Shown in pieces: positions 1-10,901 of a stretch of 64,000 nt of DNA. The notes beneath the pieces are model-generated. The model was given only the letters and a program-made list of their open reading frames with translations, was not told the origin of the DNA and did no database searches. A program made the position numbers and the translations under genes. Each line of letters starts with the position of its first letter. Within the stretch, counting starts at the first letter, position 1. This stretch comes from Tupaia tana (taxonomy: Eukaryota; Chordata; Mammalia; Scandentia; Tupaiidae): contig JAKSZU010000007.1 of the NCBI GenBank assembly GCA_026018925.1, positions 100,856,860 through 100,920,859 on the forward strand, given 5' to 3'.

Positions 1-16
1 GCCATCTGCTGGTCCC
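1..16 (-). mobile_element. SINE-A head, cut by the window edge
   Basis: The first 16 bases are the reverse complement of GGGACCAGCAGATGGC, the 5' end of a minus-strand SINE-A. The rest lies outside the window. Confidence 0.75.
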
Positions 17-169
17 AGGAGCCAAGTCTAAACACAACATTCATCTTTCACAGATACCTTACAGACACAGCCTGCGGTAATTTCATAATTATTTTTGTAC
101 TGCAGGATTTTTCAATCAACCTATCCACAGGTAAGGTGTGGGATGTTTTGCTTGTGGCTTCATGATGGC

Positions 170-230
170 ACTACGAAAGTTTCAGACTTTGATTTTTCAG
201 ATTAGGGATGCTCAACCTGTATTTCCTCAT
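170..230 (+). repeat. Unnamed ancient repeat fragment shared with 24690-24740
   Basis: The phrase TTTCAGATTAGGGATGCTCA recurs in similar form near 24705 (CCAGATTAGGGGTGTTCAAC). I recognise it as a widespread old mammalian repeat but cannot name the family. Confidence 0.35.
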
Positions 231-283
231 TTCTCTTGTGCTTTCTTCTTTCACTATGTATCACAGTTTAATTTTAAAATATT

Positions 284-553
284 GGGACCAGCAGATGGCA
301 TAATGGCTAGATGCTGGACTCCCATGTAGACGACTGTGGTTTGAGTCCCAGACCATTGGCTTAAAACTCATGTTGGGCACGTGTGTGTGTGTGTGTATAC
401 TCAAAATCCTGAGAGAAGAATGGAAGAGAAGGGACTGTGGCATGTTCATTCACCTGGGGGTGATTTCTCACTTTCTGTCTCTACGTCTCTCTGGCAAGCA
501 TACACACCCTATAAAAATCTCTAAAATAATAATAATAATAATAATAATAATAT
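284..553 (+). mobile_element. SINE-A copy ending in an (AAT)n tail
   Basis: The copy has the GGGACCAGCAGATGGC head, an A-box-like GGCATAATGG, the central CCTGGGGGTGATTTCTCAC and the CACCCTATAAAAATCTC end. The usual A tail has become an AAT trinucleotide repeat at about 525-552. Confidence 0.88.
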
Positions 554-569
554 TAATTGAATATATTTA

Positions 570-738
570 GGAATGTCCTGAGTTTTCTGTTCATGCTTTT
601 TAATTTATCTCAGTTGTGATCACACAACATATTTTGTATGATTTTAATTCTTTTAAATTTACTCAGACTTGTTTTATGGTTGAAAACATCCTGAGCAATC
701 AATGTTCCATCTGTTCTTGCAAATAATGTGTTTTTCTC

Positions 739-769
<31 letters not shown>

Positions 770-1145
770 AGAAGTTTTTGCTATAGGGCATGTACGCTCA
801 CCAGAAAGACAGAGACAGAAAGCAAGAAATCACCCCCCACGCTGCAATCCCTTCTCCTCCATTCTCCACTCAGGATCTCGGACTCGGACACACACGCACC
901 CGGTGTGAGTTTAAGCCACCGGGTCCGAGACTCGAACTGTGGTCGACTACATGGGAGTCCAGCGACATAGCCATTACGCTAACTGCTGGTCCCAGCAAAT
1001 AATGTGTTTTCTTCTGCTGTTGGATCAAATGTTCTACAGCTGGCAGTTAGGTCAAGTTGGCTGACAGTTTTGTTTGAGTCCTGTAAATATCCTTGATGAT
1101 TTTTTTTCTAACGTAGCTCAAATTGATCATTGAAAATGGGGTGGT
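570..1145 (-). mobile_element. Old L1 fragment (ORF2 region), split by a SINE-A
   Basis: The plus strand shows the reverse complement of L1 ORF2. Diagnostic phrases are TTTTATGGTTGAAAACAT, TTCTGCTGTTGGATCAAATG and GTTAGGTCAAGTTGGCTGAC. The SINE at about 749-993 interrupts it and the L1 resumes after the TSD. Divergence suggests an old L1M-type copy. Confidence 0.7.
749..993 (-). mobile_element. SINE-A copy inserted in L1
   Basis: A T run (reverse of the A tail) leads into CTATAGGGCATGTACGCTC, and the copy ends at AACTGCTGGTCCC. The TSD GCAAATAATGTGTTT flanks it at 719-733 and 995-1009. Confidence 0.92.
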
Positions 1146-1378
1146 TGGTCCAGCAGGTGGTGTGAAGGTTAAGGTACTGAATCCCACATGGCTGACTACA
1201 CGGGTGAGTCCCAGCCCTGGTGTCTTAAAAATCACACCGGGCACACATGCATGCCTGCCAAAAATCCCAAGAGGAGAAGGGATGGGGCATGGCTCTTCCT
1301 CTCTACCCGGGGGCGTGTGATCGCACTCTCCTGCCCCTTCACAAGTGCACATACCCTCCAGCAAAATGAACAAGAAAA
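1146..1378 (+). mobile_element. SINE-B copy
   Basis: The head is GGTCCAGCAGGTGGTGTG, the middle CCAAAAATCCCAAGAGGAG and the end CATACCCTCCAGCAAAAT. Confidence 0.75.
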
Positions 1379-1547
1379 CGGTGTAACGCGTCCAGCTACT
1401 GCTGTTGAACTACTTCTTTTTCTTGTTAATCCTACTCAGTTGTGTCCCCTGTGTCTTGGGCGCCTGCTAGGCAGCTGTACGACTGGACTTGCTGTATCTT
1501 CCCGGGGTCAGCCTTTGTCACCATGGAACACGCTTTAGGAAAAGACC

Positions 1548-1750
1548 TGGAGATAGCCCCGCAGCAGCAGGAGGGCGACGGCCGTCTGTCGGGGCCCTCT
1601 GGAAGGCGGGCTGTTTCTAGGCCAGCCTCTACACTGAGCACGCAGGGGTGTGCTGGTGCTCCTGCCTGGCTGGGAGGGCTGGGGAGAGAGTCCCGTGGAG
1701 GGTGCTGGACTCTCTCTCTTTTTCATGGAAAAAAAAAAAAAAGAACGAAT
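1548..1750 (+). mobile_element. Probable SINE-E relic with A tail
   Basis: A GC-rich, tRNA-like body contains GTGCTGGTGCTCCTGCC and GGCTGGGAGGG and ends TTTTTCATGG before an A run near 1729-1742. The end resembles the copy at 3540-3755. The similarity is distant. Confidence 0.4.
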
Positions 1751-2045
1751 AAACCTAAAAATGTAAGAAAAATAACTGGGGACACAGTCTGTTCAGTTGA
1801 GAGTACTGAGAGTTGGGGGTCCGTGCGAGTGTTTGAGACCCATGTACCTGGAGGAGTAGTCACGAATACTCCTGCTGGTACTCTCCCACAAACGTTGACA
1901 AATATTCTACAAGTGCACCAAGCACTACTGGAGAATACAGGTGACCACACTGACCAAACAAGAGTTCTGTTAGATGATGGTAGACTTTCATTATTTTAAA
2001 ATCCTCTTCCAAATAGGATTAAGACCGAAAATAAATAGAAAAGAG

Positions 2046-2300
2046 GGGGCAGCAAGTGGCATAGTGGTTAAGGCACTGGACTCCCACATGGCCAACCACA
2101 GTTTGAGTCTCATACCTGGTGGCTTGAAAATCATGCCAGGCCCATGTGCATATATGCCCAAAATTCTGAGAGGATAACTGAAGAAGACTGTCACGTGGCT
2201 ATCTCCCTGGAGTGAGTTCCCACTTTCTTCTCTCTGTCTCTCCTCGGTGAGCAGATGCACCGTATAGCAAAAGCCTAAAATCTAAATAAAGAAATAAATG
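2046..2300 (+). mobile_element. SINE-B copy
   Basis: It has GGCAGCAAGTGGCATAGTGG, CCAAAATTCTGAGAGGA and a CCGTATAGCAAAAGCC end, followed by an AAATAAAG-rich tail. Confidence 0.8.
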
Positions 2301-2310
2301 GTATTCATAA

Positions 2311-2352
2311 AAAAGAAAGAAAGAGAGGAAGGAGGGAGGGAAGGAGGGAGGA
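2311..2352 (+). repeat. Purine-rich (GGAA/GGGA)n low-complexity tract
   Basis: A run of GAAA, GGAAGG and GAGGGA units follows the A-rich tail of the preceding SINE. Confidence 0.8.
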
Positions 2353-2925
2353 ATGCAAAAGAGGACAAGAGCTCTGGGGACAGACTGCAGAGGCCTCAGA
2401 CTCAGGCAGACTGGCAGGAGTGACAGAGGACGGGCTGGACGGTGGAGAAGGCAATCGCACCCAGAAGGGCACGCGGTGGGCGGCAGGCGGCGGGCAGCGG
2501 GCAGCAGGGCTGTGAGTCACTCACTTCCACAGAGCCCGAAGAGTCCAAGCTCAGACACTGAGGCGGGAGCAGGAGACAGGAGCAGAGCAGAGGGTGACTG
2601 AAGGGCTGTTGCTGCACCAGCTCCACCAGCTGGCCTTGCCCTCCTGTTACCCAAAGTCTCACACGACAGAACTAGCGCCACCTACTGCTCTTCAAGAAAA
2701 TAAAGCCTGGCCGCTCTCCACCACCCCTTCCCTCCATTCACTGCCCAGTGCCAGACCCTCATTCAAGGCGGAGGACTGCAGTAACTGAAGCTCCACCACG
2801 ACAGGGACAAATGCTTACCACAATGTAGAGTAAGTAATGTGCTCTTACAGTCATCAATACGAATACGCAACCAAAAAATCACCACATAATGAGAAAACGC
2901 AACAGCACAAAAGGAATGTGCAGAA
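2353..2925. other. Unassigned intergenic-like stretch, first part GC-rich
   Basis: This part lies left of the last POU2F1 exon seen, so it is probably intron. About 2440-2620 is GC-rich and open in several frames. I see no splice-flanked POU2F1 match and no repeat I can name. Confidence 0.5.
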
Positions 2926-2928
2926 TGT

Positions 2929-3126
2929 GGGCTGACCTTGTGGCCTAATGGTTAGGGGTATGAGATCCCACATGGCTGACCATGGTTCAAATCCGGGCTC
3001 CAATGGTTTGAAAATGATGCATGTGTGTTCAGAAGCCTAACAGGATGGAGAAACAGAAAAGAAGGGGTTGCTTCTCCCTGTCTCTCTCTGGAGAGTACAC
3101 ACACCCTTTGGCAATTAGAAAAAAAG
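2929..3126 (+). mobile_element. SINE-D copy
   Basis: It starts GGGCTGACCTTGTGGCCTAA, has a B-box-like GGTTCAAATCC and ends CACACCCTTTGGCAATT. It is clearly more diverged than SINE-A. Confidence 0.65.
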
Positions 3127-3537
3127 AGAAATGTACAAAATGAATAAACAGAGCTGATGCCAGAAGAAACAACTTAAAGGACAAAAATAAATGACCAGAG
3201 TTGAAAATTCAATGAAAAATACTCACTGAAGGCCAAAGAGGACAACTTTCACACTTTGAAAGCTCTTAGTAAAATTTTGGAACACTAAGAATAAAAAAAT
3301 CCTTTAAGTTCAGAGAGAAAAAGCTATCAAGGGAAGATTGAAATCAGACTGTTCACTGGCACACTAGATACTAAAATACAATTTACAACACCTTTATGGT
3401 TTAAAGTAAAAAGAAATTTACATTTAGAATTCTACTGCTGGACAAACGCCAAAAAACAGTAAAGGAAAATAAATGATTTTTGGCTATGTGTGTACTTAGA
3501 AATGTTACCTCCCACACAGCCTCTCTCAATAAGGAAC

Positions 3538-3756
3538 AAGTCAGGCCCAGCCACGGCGGCACAGGCAGTGGGGAGAGGCTGCGGGATACGAGGTCATACG
3601 GGCAGCCCAGGGTCGGATCCTGGGTGACCTGTGGGTGTGCCCAGGTGTGCGTCCTTGGTCCTGGCGGGCTGGAAGGCTGGGCGGGGGAGGGTGGAGATGG
3701 CCATGTGGTGGAACTCTGCCAAGGATGCCTGCTTCTCTCTTTTTTCATAAAATAAA
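3538..3756 (+). mobile_element. SINE-E copy
   Basis: It starts GGCCCAGCCACGGCGGCAC, includes GTCGGATCCTGGGTGACC and CTTGGTCCTGGCGGG and ends TTTTTTCATAAAATAAACG. Confidence 0.5.
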
Positions 3757-4164
3757 CGTTTATTTAATTAAAAAGGTAAAGCCAAAATATACTTGAGAAT
3801 GTACCCCAGACAGACAGAAGGAACTCAGAGAGAGAGGAACACATGGGCCCTAGCAAGCACTGGCTCTGTTTCCACTCCAGAACACGGTGAAGGAGTTCAA
3901 ACAAGCTATCAAGAAACCGGACGAGAAAGCCTTCGGGGCGAGAGCAGACTGCACTAGGTAACCTGTACACCCAGACACGGGGTATCTTTAATAGATAGTA
4001 TATGAAGGCATACGCCATCTCCTCAACCGAAATACAAGGGCAGTAAACGTCCAACCGTCAGAGGGAGAGAAGCCATGTAGGAAAGGTAGGGTCTAACGAG
4101 GAAAGGACATTCAAACGCCATAGAATTTTGGAGAGCTGCTGACAAGACTAGGAGAAGACCACGC

Positions 4165-4369
4165 CGGATGCTCCGTGAGGCACCACCACACGGTAAGGTG
4201 GCAGCAGGAGCCCTCCCTAGTATGCTGGGCACACGGGGCCTATGCCCTGGGACCAGCTGGTGCTGAGATAGACGGCAGTGTCAGAATCCTGCCGGAGGGG
4301 CTCTCTCTTTCCCTCTCCCTCTCTCTCACTCATGGAGTGAATGAAAAGAAAAACTTAAAAAAAAAATAT
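4165..4369 (+). mobile_element. Probable SINE-E copy with A tail
   Basis: A tRNA-like body is followed by TCTCTCTTTCCCTCTCCC, CTCATGGAGTGAATG and an A-rich end, then directly by a SINE-B. The 5' edge is uncertain. Confidence 0.4.
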
Positions 4370-4612
4370 GGACCAGCAGGTGGCATGGAGGTGAAAGCAA
4401 CTGGATCCCACGTGGGCTGACTCCCCATTTGAGTCCTGGATCCAATGGCTTGAGTATCAGGTCTGGCATGTGTGCCCAAAATCCCAAGAGGAGAATGGAG
4501 AAGGGATGGCAGCATGGCCATCCTTCCCGGTAGGTGATTTCTCACTTTCCCTCTCCCCCCGCCCCCCAGCAAGCACACTTACAGCAAACTAAAAACAAAC
4601 AAAACAAAACAG
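4370..4612 (+). mobile_element. SINE-B copy
   Basis: The head is GGACCAGCAGGTGGCATGG. CCCAAAATCCCAAGAGGAG and GGTGATTTCTCACTTTCCC follow, and the tail is AAACAAAC-rich. Confidence 0.8.
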
Positions 4613-4739
4613 TCAATAAATTAAAGGATGAATAGACAGTCTGTGTCATACCCTTACCATCAGCTAAGGTCTCGTGTCCTCAGGTCATGTCTTCTCCCTA
4701 CAGATTTCCATCCCATGTGCTGGCTTGTACCGTATTCAT

Positions 4740-4890
4740 ACAAACATAACATTATCATGCATTTTCTACTGCTGTGTCACAAAGAACCACAAACTCAGTG
4801 GCTCAAAACAACACAATCTGTTAGGGCTCTCTCTTAATCTCTGTGAGTCGAACGTCCAGGCACAGCCTAGCTGGGTCCTCTGCTTACACA
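4740..4890 (-). mobile_element. Fossil MaLR (MLT1-type) LTR fragment
   Basis: CTGCTGTGTCACAAAGAACC and CTCAGTGGCTCAAAACAACA, followed by GGCACAGCCTAGCTGGGTCC, are typical of MLT1-type LTRs read in reverse. It is an old, partial and inactive copy. Confidence 0.5.
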
Positions 4891-5207
4891 GGGCTGAGAT
4901 CGAACGCTGTACAAATATTACTGATATTGCGTTACATGTGCACATACAAAAACTTTAAATCTTCTTGTATGTTCAACTTCTTAATAAAGAAAAACATCAG
5001 TCCAAGAAGAGTCACCAACATTCCAGAAACCAGTCACAGTGAAATCTGCATTAACGAGCTCGATAACTGAGGTCAAGAACGTGCGATTGCTCAGCTAGAA
5101 CCATCAACAACTGACACAGGGTTTTAGCTAGTTTGAGGTGCATATATCATCTCAAAATTACCTGTTTGATTTTCCCCACATTTTAAGAAATCTGCAAAGC
5201 TGTTCTT

Positions 5208-5402
5208 TTAACTTTGCCAGAGGGCATATACTCGCACTGAAGAGAAACAGAGAGAGAAAGAGAAGTGGGAAAGCGCCCCTCGTGGGGGTCACCAGGCCAC
5301 ACGTGCATGCATGCCTAGTGCATTTTTCAAGCCACCAGGCAGGCCCAGGACTCGAACCGCACAGTGGACCATGTGATCCAAGTAGTTGGCCCACTACTTA
5401 TT
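5208..5402 (-). mobile_element. SINE-B copy, diverged
   Basis: It reads GCCAGAGGGCATATACTCG at the tail side and CCAGGACTCGAACCGCACAG in the B-box region, ending near GTTGGCCC. Confidence 0.55.
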
Positions 5403-5645
5403 CTAAATGTCTGAACTACTAGGAAGTTTTGGCAAAAAAAAGGCTATTTTTAGACCTAATATAATATGACTTACAACCTGTTGGGAAGGTAAGTCCACAA
5501 TTCATCGAATGACTGGCAGTCAGTGTAGACAGTATGCTCCTCAAAGACAGGAACCTCAGGCTCCCGTTACCTAATGCAGTATCTGTCGATTAGTCACTAA
5601 CAGTTTGCTTAGTGAGCTAAAGTGCTCAATACTCATAAGCTCTTT

Positions 5646-5913
5646 TTTTTTTTTTTTTTTTTTTAAAGGTTTTAGCAATAGGGCGTGTGCGCTCACCAGC
5701 CAGACTGAGAGAGACAGAGAGACAGAAAGCGAGAAATCACCCCCCAGGGGGGATGGCCACACCACAATCCCTTCTCCTCCATTCTCCTCTCAGGATCTTG
5801 GGCATGCACGCACACGCGCCCGGCGTGAGTTTAAGCCACTGGGTCCAGGACTCAAACCATGGTCGACTACATGGGAGTCCAGTGACATAGCCATTATGCT
5901 AACTGCTGGTCCC
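5646..5913 (-). mobile_element. SINE-A copy with TSD
   Basis: A T run, GCAATAGGGCGTGTGCGCTC, the CCCCCCAGGGGGG palindrome and the AACTGCTGGTCCC end are all present. The TSD AATACTCATAAGCTCTT occurs at 5628-5644 and 5914-5930. Confidence 0.95.
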
Positions 5914-6117
5914 AATACTCATAAGCTCTTCAACAGAGGCTTGTAACCTAGAATCGTAGGTTCTTACAGCATCCACACATAGTCTTGGACTTGGGGTGGT
6001 GATATAAGCGGTCTTTATGAAGCTCCTTAAATTTTATTAAAAATTGTGTGCATGTCATTTTGGGGGAGGAAAAGTCCATATATAACTTACAACTTTTCAA
6101 AAAGAATTACTGATCCT

Positions 6118-6383
6118 GGGAACCAGCAGTTAGCGTAATGGCTATGTCGCTGGACTCCCATGTAGTCGACCACGGTTCAAGTCCCGGACCCAGTGGCTTA
6201 AACTCATGCCGGGCACGTGTGCATGCGTGCCCAAGATCCCGAGAGGAGAATGGAGGAGAAGGGACTGCGGCGTGACCATCCCCCCTGGGGGGTGATTTCT
6301 TGCTTTCTGTCTCTCTGTCTCTCTCTGCCTGTCTGGCGAGAGCATGCGCCCTATAGCGAAAACCTCTCAAAAAAAAAAAAAAA
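6118..6383 (+). mobile_element. SINE-A' copy with TSD
   Basis: It starts GGGAACCAGCAGTTAGCG and ends CCCTATAGCGAAAACCTC plus A15. The TSD AAAGAATTACTGATCCT flanks it at 6101-6117 and about 6381-6397. Confidence 0.95.
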
Positions 6384-6399
6384 GAATTACTGATCCTCA

Positions 6400-7135
6400 A
6401 GAGGTCAAAATAAACAAAACTTTTGAGATTTCCCCATAACTTAGAACTATAACATGTTATAAAGCCATTTATTCAATTTTGTATCGTATTTAGGTCAGAG
6501 AGCTGATAACGTGTCATGACCTTAAATTATGAGGCAAGAAAATAAAAGTCCTGACCTCTTGGGTAAAAACTTGACTGAGAAATGTCACACATCTACACAA
6601 CCACTAGCAAATAGTCAACCCTTTACCGGTAAATAACTATAGCATTGGCTTATGCATTATGTATCACCAAACAATATTAGATAACCACGCTCAGTTGTAC
6701 TTAGGAAGTTTGCATTTAAAGGGAGCCAAGGGAAAAACGCGCTTCATTCCACAGTAAGTGTACCCTGCACTCGGAAAGGAGTCTCGGCTGCAAAGGAGGG
6801 GTGCTTAGATCTGAGATGTGCCCAGTGGGGCGGGCAGACAGCCGTGGGGAACTGCAATGACACAGGATCACATAGGTGGCCATGACTGGTATCTTGAGAG
6901 GCTGAAGGCTATTTCCGAGAAGGGACACGTTAGCTAGCGCAGCATCCTCCATGTTAGACCAGGAACTTTGGGTGCCGGTGGGCAACACTTCAGGCTGCAG
7001 GTGGGCTGCAGGGGGCTCACAAAGGCATGGGTGTTGGGCGGAGGGCAGAAGATCAGGAGGAAATTAAAACCAGACTGAAAATTACCTAGTATGAATCAAT
7101 GAATTTGGATATTTCCTTAAATGCAAAAATGCTTT
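6400..7135. other. Intron stretch without an assigned element
   Basis: The AT-rich part before 6716 shows nothing I can name. About 6716-7060 is GC-richer and open on the minus strand for 90 codons. It matches no family I know and lacks convincing splice context, so I do not call it an exon. Confidence 0.5.
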
Positions 7136-7149
7136 AGCTCTTGAAGAGT

Positions 7150-7419
7150 TTTTTTTTTTTTTTTTTTTTTTTTTGAGAGGTTTTTGTTATAGGGTGTGTG
7201 CGCTCACCAGAAAGACAGAGAGACAGAGAGAAAGTGAGAAATCACCCCCTAGGGGGGATGGCCACACTGCAATCCCTTCTCCTCCATTCTCCTCTCGGGA
7301 TCTTGGGCACGCACGCACACGCACCTAGTGTTGAGTTTAAGCCACCGGATCCGGGACTCAAACTGTGGTCGACTACATGGGAGTTCAGTGACATAGACAT
7401 TACACTAACTGCTGGTCCT
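7150..7419 (-). mobile_element. SINE-A copy with TSD
   Basis: A 26-base T run precedes GTTATAGGGTGTGTGCGCTC and the copy ends AACTGCTGGTCCT. The TSD TAGCTCTTGAAG lies on both sides (from 7136 and from 7419). Confidence 0.93.
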
Positions 7420-7703
7420 AGCTCTTGAAGGTTTTTAATAAAAAGAGTTATATAAAAAAGAATTGGTGTTTTTCAAAGATAACCTGGGAGAAACACACAA
7501 GATGGACTAATGTCAGAAAGGACAAAAGGAGAAAATTCTTGGGTAAAAGTAGTTTTTCTGACAAAATCAATCATGTCTGATTTTGTTTTCGTTTGGGTTT
7601 TCATAGATAACTTTTAAAGCAACATCTATCTTTATTTAGAACCTGGATTCATAGTTTAATGGCAGGCTGTCATGGAAACCTCCCGGCAGCGGCAGCTGCT
7701 TAC

Positions 7704-7809
7704 CTGTAACAGAGAGACTGGTCACCGCGGCGCTGGTAAGAGGGAGGACAGGGTTGACGGTGAGGGTGGTTGCTGCACTGCTTGTCACAAGGCTCGGTGT
7801 GGTCGCCAC
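7704..7809 (-). CDS. POU2F1: POU2F1 coding exon (last in window): start of the C-terminal Ser/Thr-rich region
   Basis: Thirty-five codons plus one base read [20 protein letters not shown] and then [15 protein letters not shown], followed by the first base of Gly. This is the proximal C-terminal activation region. Asn in LTVNP matches mouse rather than human (Ser). Acceptor CCTCTAG|GTG, donor TTACAG|GTAAGC. The following exon, expected to begin near TSDTTSNNTATV, was not found between here and the left edge. Confidence 0.95.
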
Positions 7810-8267
7810 CTAGAGGTCGGAGATGTAAATGCACACGGAGCACTTCCCATCAGAACCGCACCACTTAGACCTGTCTCACCGACTTGCTTGCCTGTCACAT
7901 TTTTTAAACTCTAAGTACATCAGAATAAGATGAAAGGGCCTAAGAGGAAGTGATTTATAATTACTCTTTACTTTTGGAATTGAGAAACTTGGCATTCTAT
8001 GTTGGAACACTGCTATGGAAAAGATGGTTTTTCACTGATGTATAGTATGAATGCCTCTGATTAGGTTTCAAAAATAAATTAAAAACCACCCCAAATTTCG
8101 ATCATGTTGAGCCAGACATATCCTAAGACAGTAAGAAATATTATACCAATGATCAACTTTACCTAAGCAAGAAAATGTTTCGGCAGGATTTCTGCACTGT
8201 TTTCAGGTTTTACTCTGTAGGGCAAGATGGCCTTGTTTTTATGTTTCATGAATGGTGTTCTGGAAGC

Positions 8268-8515
8268 TGTGCTGGCCAGCGCGGAGGTGTGGCAGTGACA
8301 GCGCTCTGCAGACTGAGGCCACGTGAGGGCTCTGGTCTGCACCCACAGCCTCTGCGCGTGCCAGTGTCTGTGGGTGTGCGCATTCCGGTGCCTGTGACAC
8401 CTGCTGGGGGTGCTGGGAGTGGACTGGTGTGTGACGACCCCATTGGGAATGATCTCTCCATGAAAGAGAGAAAAGGAGGGAGGGAAGGGAAGAAAGGAAG
8501 GAAAAGAAAAAATTA
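8268..8515 (+). mobile_element. SINE-E copy with (GGAA)n tail
   Basis: It has GGCCAGCGCGGAGGTGTGGC, CTCTGGTCTGCACCCACAG and a GATCTCTCCATGAAAGAGAG end. The tail from about 8466 is a GGAA/GAAA microsatellite. Confidence 0.45.
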
Positions 8516-8538
8516 AAAACAAAACAGTTTCCCTTAGT

Positions 8539-8790
8539 GGGACCAGCAGATAGCGTAACAGTTGTGTCACTGGACTCCCACATAGTTGACCGCAATTTAA
8601 GCCCTAGACCCAGCAGCTTGAAACTCACACATGGCACATGTGCCTGTGTGCCCAGGATGCTGGGAGGAGAGTGGAGGAGAAGGGATTGCAGTGTGGCTAT
8701 TTCCCCTGGGGGGTGATTTCTTGCTTTCTCTCTCTGTCTCTGTCTGGCGAGCGTGTGCACCCTATAGCAAAAATCTCTCTCTCAAAAAAA
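8539..8790 (+). mobile_element. SINE-A copy, somewhat diverged
   Basis: It starts GGGACCAGCAGATAGCGTAA, contains CCCCTGGGGGGTGATTTC and ends CCCTATAGCAAAAATCTC. The B-box is degraded to CAATTTAAGCCCTAG. Confidence 0.88.
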
Positions 8791-8799
8791 GTTTATTTT

Positions 8800-9600
8800 A
8801 GTAACAACGTAAGAGAGTTCTACAGTTTTATAGGAAATAGTGTCTTCCCTCTACTACAAATACATCCAAACCACAGAAGAGTTACCTACACAAAATAAAC
8901 CTGCTATCTAACAACTACCTTTTACATATATCACAAACTTTATGATTAAAGCCCTGCTTTTCAAAGGTCACAGTCTTTTTACTTAACATACTAATTAATG
9001 CTGAGTTCAGTTTAAAAAACTTAGAGTGGAATGATATTCAAATGAAGTAAAAACAAATGAACAGAAGTGGGACAGAAATGCAAACATAATGACCTCGCCT
9101 TCTTTGGAGCCCTGGTTGGCAGTGGGAGTCACAAAAGCCAAGGGCATCCCGTGACACTACATGGCCCTCAGTCTAGGGTCAGGAGCCACATTCTCTGCAG
9201 ACCGAGGAAGTCACTCAGTGAGGTTAGACTGGAGGGTGACGCACTGTCTGGGAGTTAAGATCTGAGCTGGCTGCTTCCTCACAAGTCCAGGGACTAAAGA
9301 TTCTTTGAGATAACTGGAATCAGCATCAGATTCCTCTCACAGGTTTAGGGTAATCCAATGAACTATACCAGGGAGGAGAACAGAAATGGAACAGAATAGG
9401 AAAGAATTCAAACTGTTCTGTTTCAGAAACAGGACCAGTAAGTTCTGGGGTGAACAACTGAGATTCACTTTCTTGGTAACGTGCAGTAGAAATTCGTTTG
9501 TTTCGTTCGCGTACGCACTTGCAGTGCTCCTGTCAGGAAGCGGGCTGACCGCGCAGGTCCTTGAGGGACTGGGAGCGCCAGCCCGGCCCGGCCCCGCCCT
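8800..9600. other. Intron sequence without recognised elements
   Basis: It lies between the SINE-A at 8.5 kb and the homeodomain exon. No repeat, RNA gene or extra POU2F1 exon was recognised. Confidence 0.5.
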
Positions 9601-9610
9601 CCGTGCTTAC

Positions 9611-9790
9611 CAGTGAGGTTGGGCTGGGGAAGATCGCTTTGATGGGTGAGTTGCTGGTCCCACCGCTGCTCGGGGGGTTGATCCTCTTCTCCTTCTGGCG
9701 GCGGTTACAAAACCAAACACGAATCACCTCCTTTTCCATATTGAGCTGATCAGCAATCATGGTGATCTCTTCCGAGGTAGGCTTTTGATT
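9611..9790 (-). CDS. POU2F1: POU2F1 coding exon: homeodomain helices 2-3 and downstream segment
   Basis: Sixty codons start [20 protein letters not shown], continue [20 protein letters not shown] and end [33 protein letters not shown] is the recognition helix of POU homeodomains, with the hallmark Trp-Phe-Cys-Asn residues contacting the AAAT half of the octamer. Acceptor CCCTTCAG|AAT, donor TCACTG|GTAAGC, phase 0 at both ends. It has SNSPIK where human has SSSPIK. Confidence 0.98.
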
Positions 9791-10755
9791 CTGAAGGGAA
9801 AGAACACCGACTCGAGTAACTGTCAGCCGCCGGCATCGTCGTGTCAGTATGTGAACAGACCAGTAAGGAGGGACACGTCAGGAAACGAGCTGGGCTGTAT
9901 CTTAGGCCACTTTCAACACAGAGCTTTTGATGGCTGTCACATTTATTAAATTTGTTCACATTAACTTAGAATAAGTCATGTTGGAACATTTACATTCTTT
10001 TCATTAAAAAACTGGAATAAAACGAACAAAATATCAATAAAGCCGTATGTGTCGCTAGGCATGTAAATCTCTGCGTGCTTCAGGCCCACTCTCTTAACTT
10101 GGGCCTGAGAACAAGCCGAGGTCACAGGAAGGGCGGACGTCCCACAGATGAAGGGACATCGGCTCCAAGAAATCCCAGGCTCTGCGTGATCGCGGTTAAA
10201 AAGCGGCAGAGCCGACGCACTCCTCATTCAGGGCTTCTCAGTCCTTTAGAGAAGTTGAATTTGGCCGAGGATTTCGATGATGGTATTTCCTAGCACAAAC
10301 AAAAAACCCAAACTGCCAAATCGCCGTTGAACTACTTGAACTCCGAGCCTGACATCCAAAGTGTCTAGTGTCCCGGTCCCAGAGGACCATTCTAGACATG
10401 CAGACACTGACTTAGGCACCCCGCCTGCTAGGGTCTTCTGACACGCCCCGCAGCCGCCCTGGACGCCTCTGCTCCCCGCTTCCTCTGCCTGAGCGCTCTG
10501 CTCCCACCTCTTCCAGCTGACGGAACTCAATCCCTGTGCATCCTACAGTGGCTGCGACTGCCCCTGGCGCTCATGGGGACGTGGCCTGGTGCGCCCGGTT
10601 CTGCCAGCTGTCAGTAACTTACTGACCGTCTTACTTGTCACCACATCATGAGCATCTGTAAGGGCCAAGGCGGACAGACTGCTCCCTCGTTCTACGGTCC
10701 CTAATGGGGACCCACGAAACGAGCCCCGATCATGCAACGTCTGGACCTTACTGAC

Positions 10756-10901
10756 CTCCAAGAAACTCTTCTCTAAGGCCACACGGATGTTGGTCTCTAT
10801 GCTGGTGCGTTTCTTCCTCCTACGGTTCAAGCCCTCGACTCCCTGCCCTGGAGAATTCAGGGCACTGGGGCTAGAAAGAGCTGAATCAGATGAGAGGTTC
10901 T
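10756..10901 (-). CDS. POU2F1: POU2F1 coding exon: linker and N-terminal arm/helix 1 of the homeodomain
   Basis: Forty-nine codons read [38 protein letters not shown] and [11 protein letters not shown]. The RRRKKR cluster is the basic N-terminal arm of the homeodomain and a nuclear localisation signal; [17 protein letters not shown] is helix 1. The linker reads [10 protein letters not shown]. The human form I recall is SPGIEGLS and mouse is SPGLGAEGLN, so this species has the longer, mouse-like linker. Acceptor CCTGCAG|AGA, donor TTGGAG|GTCAGT. Confidence 0.97.

Noticed and set aside
1442-1999. 185-codon plus-strand frame
   Set aside because: It crosses an old SINE-like block and an A run, has no domain I recognise and no splice or coding context.
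1-7700. The final C-terminal POU2F1 exons
   Set aside because: No match to TSDTTSNNTATV or the Ala/Ser/Thr-rich end; they probably lie beyond the left edge.
8239-8760. 173-codon minus-strand frame
   Set aside because: Spans a SINE-A, a GGAA repeat and a SINE-E. No protein similarity recognised.
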